27,003 bases of DNA from Actinomycetota bacterium (GTDB lineage: Bacteria > Actinomycetota > Acidimicrobiia > IMCC26256), in NCBI GenBank assembly GCA_009702955.1, contig WLHA01000002.1:1-27003 (forward strand), written 5' to 3'. The translations under genes were made by a program, and so were the position numbers. The notes beneath the pieces were generated by a model. The model was given only the letters and a program-made list of their open reading frames with translations. It did no database searches and was not told the DNA's origin. Position 1 is the stretch's first letter. Every line of letters begins with the position of its first letter. Shown here one piece after another: positions 7,856-15,742 of this stretch.

Positions 7856-7869
7856 CTCTGCTCGCAGAG
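7856..7869. other. small hairpin in the leader of the 6888-7832 gene
   Basis: CTCTG-CTCG-CAGAG gives a 5-bp stem with a 4-nt loop, just upstream of the alternative TTG start at 7850 and about 24 nt upstream of the ATG at 7832. It could mask the region that would serve as ribosome-binding site for the TTG start. Its function is unproven. Confidence 0.3.
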
Positions 7870-7905
7870 AGCCTATGCCCGAAAAGCAGCAGAACGGTCC
7901 TTGCC

Positions 7906-7955
7906 TATATTTCTGCGCGGGTATCGTCTCGGGTACTCCCGCGAGATTACGCGGG
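7906..7955 (+). promoter_or_regulatory. possible promoter -10 plus alternative hairpins upstream of the 8026 gene
   Basis: TATATT at 7906-7911 resembles a -10 box, but no good -35 is seen. Three short segments follow: cgcggg (7916-7921), cccgcg (7938-7943) and cgcggg (7950-7955). The middle one can pair with either flank; the downstream pairing is CCCGCG-AGATTA-CGCGGG with a 6-nt loop. If transcription starts near 7918, this lies in a leader of about 108 nt. No T-tract follows. It could be an attenuator-like leader, an operator or chance. Confidence 0.35.
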
Positions 7956-8025
7956 CTGCGACTAACGATTGGTTCGATCCAGGATGGAGTCAGTTGAACT
8001 CTCGAGCAACGAGTAGGAGACTTCT

Positions 8026-9768
8026 TTGAGCGCTCCATCACAGCCGAGCATCCTGCGACGAAGCGCTCCTGGAGCGGCAGTCTCGCTTGGGCTCTTGGTG
8101 GTGGGTTTGGTGATCCCGTTATGGATTGCGCGTTCGCAGGGCGCCCTTGGGGCGGCACGAGGCGATGATTGGTCCTACCTAGTAACCCTCTTTCGCTGGG
8201 TTGATACCGGGCGCATGGAGTTCAACAACTGGGTCTCGATGTCGCTCCTCGGGCAACTGTGGATTGCGGCCCCGATCGCGGCAATTTGGGGCCACGCAAT
8301 CACACTCGTGCAGACGCAGACGGCAATCCTTGGATCGATTGGATTGCTATGCGTGCTGTGGCTCGGCAGGAGACTCGGGCTCTCGTGGGGCCTCGCCGCT
8401 CTCGCTGCCCTGACAATTGCAGTGAGCCCGTTATGGATGGTGCTCTCGACCACCTATATGACCGATGTCCCATCATTCACTTTCTCTCTCGCTGCGCTGC
8501 TCATAGCAACTGTCGCGCTTCAGCGCAGACCCATCTCCATCTCGTTACTTCTGCTAGCGATTGCGTTGGCCACCTACAGCGTGCTCATTCGCCAGTATGC
8601 GATAGTTCCATTGATCGCCATATTGCTTGCAGGGTTCTTAACAACAACTAGAGCAAAGCGTAAACACGCCACTATTGCTTTAGTGATTGCATGTGCCATT
8701 TCGTTTCTTGCCATTGTGGTGTTCTTCATATGGTGGTCTCAGGTCCCCGATGCCAAGTCAATCGCTCCAACTCTCCCGAGTGCTCGAAATCTCAGAACAA
8801 CCTTTATCAAGGGGGCAGGATTTGCTCGTCTAGGTGGCTTATTGCTTGCACCTGTATTGATCTACTGCGGACCAATCAGGATCATCAGGCGCTCGTACGC
8901 GTCATCTAAATCGCTCGCGATAGCGATCGGCGTCGGTGCGAGTCTTTGGGAAGCAATAACGGCGACTCGGTATGTGAGTTCCCAGTTTGTCGGCAACTAC
9001 GTAATCCGGGACGGAGCTCTCTCGATTGCAGTACTACCCGGAAAGCGCCCTGATGTAATTGCTGGGCCCCTCTGGAGTCTCTGTGTTCTCGTCTCATCAA
9101 TACTCGCAGTGCTGCTCTTAATGGCGACTGTCCCGTCAATAGTTGAGATCTGGAGAAAAATTAGGACCCGTCGATTACTCGAGGTCGACCCGGTTACGAG
9201 CATGCTTGGTTTGACCATTTTCGGATTCTCCGTTGCATACACAATCGCTATGGTTACTGGAGTACAGGTCTACGACCGTTATGCATTGCCAGCGATACCA
9301 ATCATTGCCCTTCTGCTGCTAAGAGCATCCGAGCAGAGGGCTAATCGCTCAAGGATTGCTCTCACCTCACTTACGCTTATTGCTCTAATGCTCCTAGGCA
9401 CCTCCTTTGCGATTGACTCGGCATCATTCGATGGCGGGCGCTGGAGGCTTGCGGCCCAGGTTGCTGAGGAGAATGGCTGGAGACCTCTTCGGGTTAATGG
9501 TGGATTTGAGTGGGTCAATCTCCACCGAGGCAAGAGAGGCACTGTGGAGAGCCGGGCAAGTTCGGTCAAGGTTCTAGAGGACGGATCCATCGTCAAGGTA
9601 CCTAGATTCTGCGCCAACCTGCGTGTCATCGACCCAGATATAGACCGGGGTGATGCATTCGCTACCCGTGTTCTAGGAACGAGGGCTTACAAGGGCCTGC
9701 TTCGCCCCGATGTAACGATTATCGCTCTGCGATCGAATCGGGATTGCCCGCCGACCACGAACCCTTAG
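8026..9768 (+). CDS. GT39/ArnT-like membrane glycosyltransferase
   Basis: A 580-aa polytopic protein. The first membrane segment (about 18-36) is followed by an extracytoplasmic GDDWSY (46-51), whose paired Asp is the hallmark of GT-C enzymes of the PMT/ArnT (GT39-like) type that use polyprenyl-phosphate sugars. About ten further hydrophobic segments follow, including RQYAIVPLIAILLAG and RYALPAIPIIALLLLRAS. The C-terminal ~110 residues are soluble. The TTG start is supported by AGGAG at 8015-8019, 6 nt upstream. It is the first gene of the plus-strand block, followed by a 92-bp gap (125 bp to the chosen start of the next gene). The likely role is adding a sugar on the outer face of the membrane; donor and acceptor are unknown. 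Confidence 0.78.
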   Translation: MSAPSQPSILRRSAPGAAVSLGLLVVGLVIPLWIARSQGALGAARGDDWSYLVTLFRWVDTGRMEFNNWVSMSLLGQLWIAAPIAAIWGHAITLVQTQTAILGSIGLLCVLWLGRRLGLSWGLAALAALTIAVSPLWMVLSTTYMTDVPSFTFSLAALLIATVALQRRPISISLLLLAIALATYSVLIRQYAIVPLIAILLAGFLTTTRAKRKHATIALVIACAISFLAIVVFFIWWSQVPDAKSIAPTLPSARNLRTTFIKGAGFARLGGLLLAPVLIYCGPIRIIRRSYASSKSLAIAIGVGASLWEAITATRYVSSQFVGNYVIRDGALSIAVLPGKRPDVIAGPLWSLCVLVSSILAVLLLMATVPSIVEIWRKIRTRRLLEVDPVTSMLGLTIFGFSVAYTIAMVTGVQVYDRYALPAIPIIALLLLRASEQRANRSRIALTSLTLIALMLLGTSFAIDSASFDGGRWRLAAQVAEENGWRPLRVNGGFEWVNLHRGKRGTVESRASSVKVLEDGSIVKVPRFCANLRVIDPDIDRGDAFATRVLGTRAYKGLLRPDVTIIALRSNRDCPPTTNP

Positions 9769-9791
9769 CCGAATTCCGATATAGCAAGACT

Positions 9792-9803
9792 CCATTTAAA
9801 TGG
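9792..9803. other. perfect 12-bp palindrome CCATTTAAATGG
   Basis: A fully self-complementary site 24 nt after the stop of the 8026-9768 gene, in a 125-bp gap. A related near-palindrome, CCGTTTTAAACGG, lies at 15632-15644 in the next large gap of this strand. An operator-like site is possible, but a hairpin without a loop is not. Confidence 0.4.
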
Positions 9804-9839
9804 TCACCAAATCGGATTCTGGACAATAGGTCCTCTAAC

Positions 9840-9861
9840 AGGCCGTAGCATTGGCCGGCCT
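9840..9861 (+). other. 6-bp stem hairpin before the 9894 gene
   Basis: AGGCCG (9840-9845) pairs with CGGCCT (9856-9861) across a 10-nt loop. It ends 10 nt before the purine-rich AGGGGAGGGGG at 9872-9882, the only ribosome-binding candidate for the ATG at 9894. No T-tract follows. The role is unproven. Confidence 0.3.
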
Positions 9862-9893
9862 TGCAAAGATCAGGGGAGGGGGCTGTCATAGAC

Positions 9894-10901
9894 ATGGATC
9901 CAGAGAACGCAACTCCACTGCCTCCTCGGGAAGCGGTTAGCCACCTTGGAATTCTCGTTGTCTATTTCCTCAAAGACGACGGGGACCTCCCTCTTTTAGC
10001 TCTACACCTCGACCGCATCGAGATGCATACCAAAGTGCCCTACACGATTTACGCCGTCGCTAATCGTGTCTCAAAACGCGCTCGAGCGATGATCAGCGAG
10101 AGGCCAAACGTAAAGATTCTCGATCCTCCGACGACTGCACTGCGGGCGAGTCGCGAACATGGTTATTACCTAGACGCGATGCTCCCAGTCGCACTCGCAG
10201 ATGGAGTTAGCCATATCTGCACACTCGATGTCGATTCGTTTCCGATTCGAGATTCTTGGGTTGATGTTTTACTCGATGCCGCCCCAGAAGAATCAGGGCT
10301 ATCTGGAGTACTTCGATCCGAGAATGGCGACGTCGCTCTGCCGCACCCATCGTGCATCTTGGCGCGACGAGACTTCTTCGAGCGGTTCATGCCATCCTTC
10401 TCACCGGATTCAGACTCGACTCCAGGTTTTAGAACCTTCCTACACAGCACCGGGCAGTCTGCAGATACTGGCATCCGCCTTGGGTACATCCTTTGGCACA
10501 ATAAATTACCTTGGGGCTACCTAGTGCGCACAAATACGAGGAACCCGCATTACCTAATGGCTGGAATCTACGGGGACGTTATTTTCCATCTGGGCAGCGC
10601 AGGGCGAGGCAATGTATTTCGACAGGACTTCAATAATTCGATACTGCATCGCGCAAGCGCTCCTATCGAGAAGGTCCATACCGTTGGCCCACGAAGCCAG
10701 GGATTTCAGCGAGCGTTACTGCGCTTTGCACGACGAGACGTAGAGGAGCGGGTCATTACTCGAAATCGCGAAACCTTTCATTTGCTACGCGAGCAATTAG
10801 TGCTCGACCCCGATGCACTGATTGGCTACCTGCAGGGTTCGGCGCCCTTAGGAGCAACCCCCGAACTTGCGAGTATCGATTCACGGGAGTCAAGAATATG
10901 A
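9894..10901 (+). CDS. GT-A fold glycosyltransferase-like protein
   Basis: A 335-aa protein. The pattern ILVVYFLKDD at the N-terminus, a helix-strand series, then ICTLDVDSFPI (about 108-118) with a DxD metal-binding motif, then HPSCILARRDFFERF and SADTGIRLGYILW, suggests a GT-A nucleotide-sugar glycosyltransferase related to GT2-type proteins. No close named family was recognised. The frame is open back to a TTG at 9861, but the ATG at 9894 lies 11 nt after AGGGGAGGGGG and is preferred. Its stop overlaps the next ATG by 4 nt (ATGA). As the lead gene of the exporter operon, it probably builds the exported glycan (inference). Confidence 0.72.
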   Translation: MDPENATPLPPREAVSHLGILVVYFLKDDGDLPLLALHLDRIEMHTKVPYTIYAVANRVSKRARAMISERPNVKILDPPTTALRASREHGYYLDAMLPVALADGVSHICTLDVDSFPIRDSWVDVLLDAAPEESGLSGVLRSENGDVALPHPSCILARRDFFERFMPSFSPDSDSTPGFRTFLHSTGQSADTGIRLGYILWHNKLPWGYLVRTNTRNPHYLMAGIYGDVIFHLGSAGRGNVFRQDFNNSILHRASAPIEKVHTVGPRSQGFQRALLRFARRDVEERVITRNRETFHLLREQLVLDPDALIGYLQGSAPLGATPELASIDSRESRI

Positions 10902-11635
10902 CGCGTTGGCATGAGAGCCGTGCTCGCAACACGACCTATAGGGCGATCATAAAAGCTCGTGTTGAGGCTGAGAAGAAGTTGGGCCCAACCCTTACGCTTC
11001 GGCACCTGCTCGGGAGATTGAACAGGTCCAACCTTTCATGGCTGGCCGCTGTATACGGATCCGACAAAGGAGCCGCATCGCATGGTTACGTCGATCATTA
11101 TGAGCGCTATCTAACTGGGCTTCGATCGAGTGCTCGTCGCGTTCTAGAGATCGGCATCTACAGGGGAGCGTCACTCCAAATGTGGCGAGATTTCTTTCCG
11201 CATGCCGAGGTATACGGCCTAGATATCAAAGAAATTGATGTTGAAGGCTCACGCATCCACACCCTCGTAGGCGATCAAAGCGATCCGGAGCTCTTGGCGA
11301 GGCTCGCAGAGCTCGGCCCATGGGATTTAATCATTGATGATGGAAGCCACAAACAGTCCCATGTCCTAGCCACCTTCGCTGGCCTCTACGATTCAGTGGC
11401 GCCGGGCGGTTACTACGTGATTGAAGACATGCATACCTCCTATTGGCCCAATGGATACGAAGGCGGTCCCCCCGGAATGGACGGAACAAGTGTCTCGCTC
11501 ATTCGTGGACTCCTTGATGGCGTTAATCGTCGATATGCAATGCGCGATTATCCGGACGCGGCCAACGCCTTAACTCCGGTAGACGAAGTTCACCTATTTG
11601 AGAAGATCGCATTTCTTCGAAAGCCGAGAGCGTAG
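10898..11635 (+). CDS. class I SAM-dependent sugar O-methyltransferase (macrocin/MycE-like)
   Basis: A 245-aa protein with motifs of the metal-dependent sugar O-methyltransferases of the macrocin/mycinamicin type. They are AAVYGSDKGAASHGYVDHYE (50-69), EIGIYRGASLQMW (84-96, SAM binding), YGLDI (106-110), DLIIDDGSHK (143-152) and VIEDMHTSYWPN (174-185); the Asp residues in the last two likely bind metal. These enzymes methylate a deoxysugar hydroxyl. Here the acceptor is probably a sugar of the surface glycan. It sits directly before wzm-wzt, where a methyl cap at the chain end would be recognised by Wzt (inference). It overlaps the upstream gene by 4 nt, and 4 nt separate it from wzm. Confidence 0.88.
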   Translation: MTRWHESRARNTTYRAIIKARVEAEKKLGPTLTLRHLLGRLNRSNLSWLAAVYGSDKGAASHGYVDHYERYLTGLRSSARRVLEIGIYRGASLQMWRDFFPHAEVYGLDIKEIDVEGSRIHTLVGDQSDPELLARLAELGPWDLIIDDGSHKQSHVLATFAGLYDSVAPGGYYVIEDMHTSYWPNGYEGGPPGMDGTSVSLIRGLLDGVNRRYAMRDYPDAANALTPVDEVHLFEKIAFLRKPRA

Positions 11636-11639
11636 ATAA

Positions 11640-12497
11640 GTGAACTCAGCGATTCCACAGATTCCAGACTCTCCACCACCTGAGTGGCGCTATCGACGCG
11701 CACTCCGCGTCGGCACTTCTCTGCGCGAACTTGGTAGATCACGCCACATCATTAGCGGCTTAGTAGTTCGACAAGTGCGGTCGCAATACAGTCAGCAGGT
11801 CTTAGGCCTCGCCTGGGCAGTACTAGCGCCGCTTGCGCAGATGCTCGTGTTCACGTTTCTTCTAAATAGAGTCGGTAACTCCACTTTTAGTACCGGCGGA
11901 GTACCTCGGCCTCTATTCCTATATGTCGGCCTCACCGCTTGGTCATTCTTCTCGAGCTCAGTATCAAGCGCTGGGTCTAGCCTTGTTGGAAACCCTCTAC
12001 TTAATAAGGTCTACGCCCCTCGCGAAGTGTTCCCGCTCTCGCAGGTCTGCTCGTCAGGGGTCGACGCGATCGCGTCTACCGCTCTGCTCCCTCTTCTATT
12101 CCTCGCTGCGGGGCGGTGGCCATCGAGCACCTTCTACTGGTTCCCTGTGCTTGTACTAATTCTCGTTACAGCAACGGTTGCAATTGCCCTCGCAGTATCT
12201 GCACTTACCGTCTACGTTCGAGATCTTCGCAGTGGGCTGCCCCTCATACTGCAACTCGGGCTATTCCTTACGCCGATTCTCTACCCAATTTCTCAAATTC
12301 CAACACAATTTCGAGCACTTACAATGGCGATCAACCCCATTGCAGGTGTCGTTGACGGGCTGCGCGCATGCCTCTTCTATAACCAAGCACCAAATCCGAC
12401 CTACACACTCCTTGCGGCAGGATCATCGCTTCTCTATCTAGTTGGTGGTTTTCTCTTGTTTAAGCGTCTAGAGACAGGATTCGCAGATGTCTCCTGA
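11640..12497 (+). CDS. wzm: polysaccharide ABC exporter, permease subunit
   Basis: A 285-aa ABC-2 type permease. The family pattern is clear: an amphipathic N-terminus (LVVRQVRSQYSQQVLGLAWA), six hydrophobic segments, the segment LNKVYAPREVFPLSQVCSS, and the terminal TPILYPISQIP...INPIAGVVDGLR with FFL/FLLFKRLE at the end. The family moves undecaprenyl-linked O-antigen, capsule or teichoic-type glycans across the inner membrane. The GTG start at 11640 follows the methyltransferase stop by 4 nt. It overlaps wzt by 11 nt, as is common for Wzm/Wzt pairs. Confidence 0.92.
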   Translation: MNSAIPQIPDSPPPEWRYRRALRVGTSLRELGRSRHIISGLVVRQVRSQYSQQVLGLAWAVLAPLAQMLVFTFLLNRVGNSTFSTGGVPRPLFLYVGLTAWSFFSSSVSSAGSSLVGNPLLNKVYAPREVFPLSQVCSSGVDAIASTALLPLLFLAAGRWPSSTFYWFPVLVLILVTATVAIALAVSALTVYVRDLRSGLPLILQLGLFLTPILYPISQIPTQFRALTMAINPIAGVVDGLRACLFYNQAPNPTYTLLAAGSSLLYLVGGFLLFKRLETGFADVS

Positions 12498-13680
12498 GGG
12501 CACCGTAACTATTGATCATGTCTGGAAGCGTTTCCGCAGCGATAGAGGCCGGCGGCTACTACGCGACCACGTTTCACGTCTGGGTCGCCGCGTCTCAGGG
12601 CGTGAGGATGCAGCTCAGTGGCGATGGGTGCTGCGCGAGATCGACTTCAAGATCGAGCCTGGAGAATCCGTAGGGTTTGTTGGCTCAAACGGAGCAGGTA
12701 AATCAACGCTCCTAAAAATCATCTCAGGAGTTATGTTCCCGCATACAGGGAGGGTCGCTGTTGAGGGGCGCATCGGCGCTTTGATCGAGGTCGCAAGCGG
12801 GATCCACCCAGAATTAACAGGCAAAGAGAACATAAGCGTGTTTGGGACACTGCTTGGACTCGGCAAATCAGAGTTGGCGCGGAAATACGACGAAATCGTT
12901 GCCTTCGCTGAGCTCGAGGATGCAATCAACAGGCAAGTGAAGTTCTACTCGAGCGGAATGAAGACGCGACTTGGTTTTGCGATTGCAGCTTTTCTCGAGC
13001 CGAGTGTGCTCATTGTCGATGAGGTTCTCGCTGTAGGCGACCAGATGTTCCAGCAGAAATGTCTTGACCGCATGCGCACAGTTCTACATTCCGGTACCAC
13101 CCTCCTCCTCGTCTCGCACGACCTAGCTGCTGTCGGGGCGACTGCAAGCAGAGCAATTTGGCTCGCCGATGGCACGATGCAGGCCGATGGCCCCGTCGAT
13201 GAAGTGCTAGCCGGGTACCGCACTGCAATAGAGAAGGAGGCCGCATCCAAGATTGAATTGGAGGGCGAGATTCGAATCTCCAACTTCACTACTTTTGGTG
13301 GAAGCGGAGGCGCTATTACAACCTCTGGTCCTTGCTCTGTGAGCTTCGATGTAACAGCGCCGCAGGCAAAGCACGCAAACTTTTTTATAGGGGTGAGCCA
13401 AGGCGCAGCTACACCAATTTTTGCTGTGCGCAAGGAGGGAATCCGCGTCTCTGAAGGGGAGACCCACGTAGCAGTTGACTTCGCAGGTATTCCATTACCG
13501 GCGGGCGGCTACTTCATTTGGTTTGCAGCGTTTGAGGTTAAGACCGGGCGCGAGATAACTCCTTGGCAACCTATTGGACCACTATTGGTCGAGGGCGGAA
13601 GACTCCTTGACGCAACCCCCAAGGCCATTGTTCGACTCTCACCAGTTTTTGTTGAGGCCCAATGGACAGTAAGTGACTGA
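12487..13680 (+). CDS. wzt: polysaccharide ABC exporter, ATPase subunit with C-terminal glycan-binding type domain
   Basis: A 397-aa protein. The N-terminal ATPase has Walker A GSNGAGKST (66-74), signature SSGMK (155-159), Walker B VLIVDE (174-179) and the H-loop His in LLLVSHD (206-212). Residues about 258-397 form the extra β-rich domain of long Wzt proteins (EIRISNFTTFGGSGG...), which in characterised systems binds the modified non-reducing end of the glycan before export. Long Wzt proteins therefore go with chain-terminating methylation or phosphorylation. Two methyltransferases and several sulfotransferases nearby are candidate cap makers (inference). It overlaps the permease by 11 nt and the next GT2 by 8 nt. 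Confidence 0.93.
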   Translation: MSPEGTVTIDHVWKRFRSDRGRRLLRDHVSRLGRRVSGREDAAQWRWVLREIDFKIEPGESVGFVGSNGAGKSTLLKIISGVMFPHTGRVAVEGRIGALIEVASGIHPELTGKENISVFGTLLGLGKSELARKYDEIVAFAELEDAINRQVKFYSSGMKTRLGFAIAAFLEPSVLIVDEVLAVGDQMFQQKCLDRMRTVLHSGTTLLLVSHDLAAVGATASRAIWLADGTMQADGPVDEVLAGYRTAIEKEAASKIELEGEIRISNFTTFGGSGGAITTSGPCSVSFDVTAPQAKHANFFIGVSQGAATPIFAVRKEGIRVSEGETHVAVDFAGIPLPAGGYFIWFAAFEVKTGREITPWQPIGPLLVEGGRLLDATPKAIVRLSPVFVEAQWTVSD

Positions 13681-14638
13681 GGTCCCCAGATTGGCCCAGT
13701 CTCCGAACCAGTCTCCCCACCAGCCTCTCGTCTCGATCATCGTTCCTGCTTTCAACGCGCAGGAGTACTTAGCGGAGACCATCGACTCGATTATTGCGCA
13801 GACATACCGCCCTCTAGAGATAATCGTTGTCGACGATGGCTCCACAGATGCCACTGTCAAAATTGCTCGCGCCTATGGGGACCCAGTTGTCGTCATCGAA
13901 CAAGAAAACCGCGGGCCAGCGGGGGCACGCAATACAGGTTTCGCGGCTGCTCGCGGCGCAATCATCGCCCTGCTTGATGCCGACGACCAGTGGATGCCAA
14001 GTCGCTTAGAGCGATGCGTCGAGGTACTTCAGTCGGATCCCCAGATTGGATTTGTCACTACCGATGCGTTCCTTATCGAGGAGAATCAGCGAACCAACAA
14101 GCGTTACTACGGTGGCTACCAGCGCTACCCATTCCCTGATCGCGCTAACCAGCTGCAGGAGATTGCAAAGAGAAACTTCGTCTTCGTCTCAGCGGTATTT
14201 GATCGCAGGCTCTTGGACCTCGTTGGTGGGCGACTAAACGAACAGCTCTGGGGGACGGAAGACTACGACCTCTGGACGCGCTTCGTGCTCGCAGGCGCGG
14301 CAGCCGAGTTGATTCCGGAGCCATTGGCTTGGTACCGAATCCGTTCCGACAGCGTGAGCCGAGCACGTGAGCGCCAATGGAAGGCGCACCTCACTGTTCT
14401 AGAGCAACACCTACCTACTCTCTGGTTGCTCGGAGCCCACGGCCGCCCACAAGATGCCTACGACATTGGCATCTCGCTACTTCGAAGCGGCGAGCGGAGA
14501 ATGGCAACATGGTTCCTCTTCCACGCGGTGACAGACCCTGGGGCAAATATTTTTCAACGAGCACGTTTTCTGCTACGCGGAGCTGCCGCATTACTGGCTG
14601 GCCAGAATAGAGATTCAAAGGCAGAGGCTGCCGCATGA
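13673..14638 (+). CDS. family 2 glycosyltransferase
   Basis: A 321-aa GT2. Key motifs: SIIVPAFNAQEYL (21-33), VVDDGSTDA (52-60), GPAGARNTG (81-89), DADD (102-105) and the acceptor-side TEDYDLW near residue 190. It is likely cytoplasmic or membrane-associated and uses a nucleotide sugar. The GTG start at 13673 lies inside the end of wzt (8-nt overlap). The N-terminal 19 residues are a low-complexity Q/S/P leader built from a 12-bp repeat. It ends with an ATGA overlap into the next sulfotransferase gene. Confidence 0.92.
   Translation: MTEVPRLAQSPNQSPHQPLVSIIVPAFNAQEYLAETIDSIIAQTYRPLEIIVVDDGSTDATVKIARAYGDPVVVIEQENRGPAGARNTGFAAARGAIIALLDADDQWMPSRLERCVEVLQSDPQIGFVTTDAFLIEENQRTNKRYYGGYQRYPFPDRANQLQEIAKRNFVFVSAVFDRRLLDLVGGRLNEQLWGTEDYDLWTRFVLAGAAAELIPEPLAWYRIRSDSVSRARERQWKAHLTVLEQHLPTLWLLGAHGRPQDAYDIGISLLRSGERRMATWFLFHAVTDPGANIFQRARFLLRGAAALLAGQNRDSKAEAAA
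13696..13731 (+). repeat. three imperfect 12-bp tandem copies in the GT2 N-terminus
   Basis: ccagtctccgaa (13696-13707), ccagtctcccca (13708-13719) and ccagcctctcgt (13720-13731). They encode the QSPN/QSPH/QPL leader ahead of the Rossmann start SIIVPAF. The unit is a multiple of 3, so copy-number change keeps the frame. Confidence 0.75.
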
Positions 14639-15624
14639 CACGAACAGCCAAACTCGCCTTACTTATCGGAGCTCCCAGATCCGGCACGACGTGGCTGCAA
14701 CAAATGTTGGGCGCTCACCCATTGGTCGCTACACCTCAAGAGACTGATCTATTTAGCAAGTTCCTTCAGCCCTTCTTGGAATCATGGGAGCGTGAAACTC
14801 GAGGGGGGCAAGCAGGAATTGAGCAACGCAGATTCAAGGGCTTGCATAGCGTGCTCACCGCGAGCGAGTTTGCTGATATCGGAAACGATTTGGTTAATCG
14901 CGTAATCGCCAACTCATCTGCACTCAAACCTGGATCCGAGGTTGTCGTTGAGAAAACCCCATCCCACAGCCTCTGCGCGAGTTCTATCTCCCTCTTCGCC
15001 CCTAACGCAAAAATCATTCACCTAATTCGCGACGGACGCGATGTCGCTAGTTCGCTAGTCGCCTCTGGCAATAGTTGGGGCGGCTGGTGGGCGCCCAAGA
15101 CCGTCACTCGCGCGAGTGAGGTCTGGAGTGAGCACACCAGAGGTGCGAGCGCCGCTGCAGGTAGCGATAACTACCTCGAGGTTAGGTATGAAGATATTCA
15201 ATCCGACGGCGCATCAACGCTTGAGCGTGTCTTTGCCCATATTGGGATAGCGGCAACCATCCAGGACTGCGAAGGAATACTGAAGGCGTTTGCCCTAGAC
15301 AAAATGACCCAGGGTGAGTCATCAATAGTCATCGGGGGCGAGTTCGCAGCGGCTGCAAGTCAGCGCACCGAGCCGGCTGGATTCTTCGGCAAGGGTGGCG
15401 CCGGGTCCTGGCGCACTCAATGGAGCAGCGCCGAGATCCTTGCTTTCAATGACACTGCCGGAGACCTCCTAGTGGAGCTTGGCTACGAAGAGTCAAGTGC
15501 CTGGGCTGGAACCCCCGCGCAGGTTCAGCGCTTTAGACGACAACGTCTCAGGAGCGAGCGCTCAAGGATGCGTCTAGATCGCTTTGTGGCTGCCTTGAGC
15601 CATTTTCGCCGCAACCAGCCTTAA
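14635..15624 (+). CDS. sulfotransferase family protein
   Basis: A 329-aa protein. PAPS loop GAPRSGTTWLQQML (12-25), EKTPSHS (106-112), and 3'-phosphate-binding strand IHLIRDGRDVASSL (128-141). The central region includes GNSWGGWW. It is probably a PAPS-dependent carbohydrate sulfotransferase acting on the glycan of this locus (inference from context). The ATG overlaps the stop of the upstream GT2 by 4 nt. The Arg-rich C-terminus (RFRRQRLRSERSRMRLDRF) may be an amphipathic, membrane-associating tail. Confidence 0.9.
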   Translation: MTRTAKLALLIGAPRSGTTWLQQMLGAHPLVATPQETDLFSKFLQPFLESWERETRGGQAGIEQRRFKGLHSVLTASEFADIGNDLVNRVIANSSALKPGSEVVVEKTPSHSLCASSISLFAPNAKIIHLIRDGRDVASSLVASGNSWGGWWAPKTVTRASEVWSEHTRGASAAAGSDNYLEVRYEDIQSDGASTLERVFAHIGIAATIQDCEGILKAFALDKMTQGESSIVIGGEFAAAASQRTEPAGFFGKGGAGSWRTQWSSAEILAFNDTAGDLLVELGYEESSAWAGTPAQVQRFRRQRLRSERSRMRLDRFVAALSHFRRNQP

Positions 15625-15631
15625 CAGAAAT

Positions 15632-15644
15632 CCGTTTTAAACGG
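15632..15644. other. near-palindrome CCGTTTTAAACGG
   Basis: The arms CCGTTT/AAACGG meet around a single T, 7 nt after the stop of the 14635-15624 gene, and are followed by CCCTTTAAATAGG. It resembles the palindrome at 9792-9803. It cannot form a normal hairpin loop, so a protein-binding site is likelier than a terminator if it is functional at all. Confidence 0.35.
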
Positions 15645-15690
15645 TCCAAGTACCCCCTTTAAATAGGCGATGATCTACCCCGTACAAGAC

Positions 15691-15726
15691 CCCGAGAAAC
15701 AACCCGGGACACAACCCGAGAAACAC
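15691..15726 (+). repeat. three 12-bp tandem copies in the 5' leader of the 15743 gene
   Basis: cccgagaaacaa (15691-15702), cccgggacacaa (15703-15714) and cccgagaaacac (15715-15726), ending 3 nt before the ribosome-binding site GGAGGAA (15730-15736) of the methyltransferase gene. They lie in a 118-bp non-coding gap. Copy number would change the leader length but not the coding sequence. Confidence 0.85.
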
Positions 15727-15742
15727 CCCAGGAGGAATACAG

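Noticed and set aside
13010..13433. Several long minus-strand frames opposite wzt
   Set aside because: They are antisense to a well-conserved ATPase and show no family pattern.
15691..15726. CRISPR or clustered repeat array
   Set aside because: Copies are directly adjacent with no spacers, only 12 bp long, and there are no cas genes.
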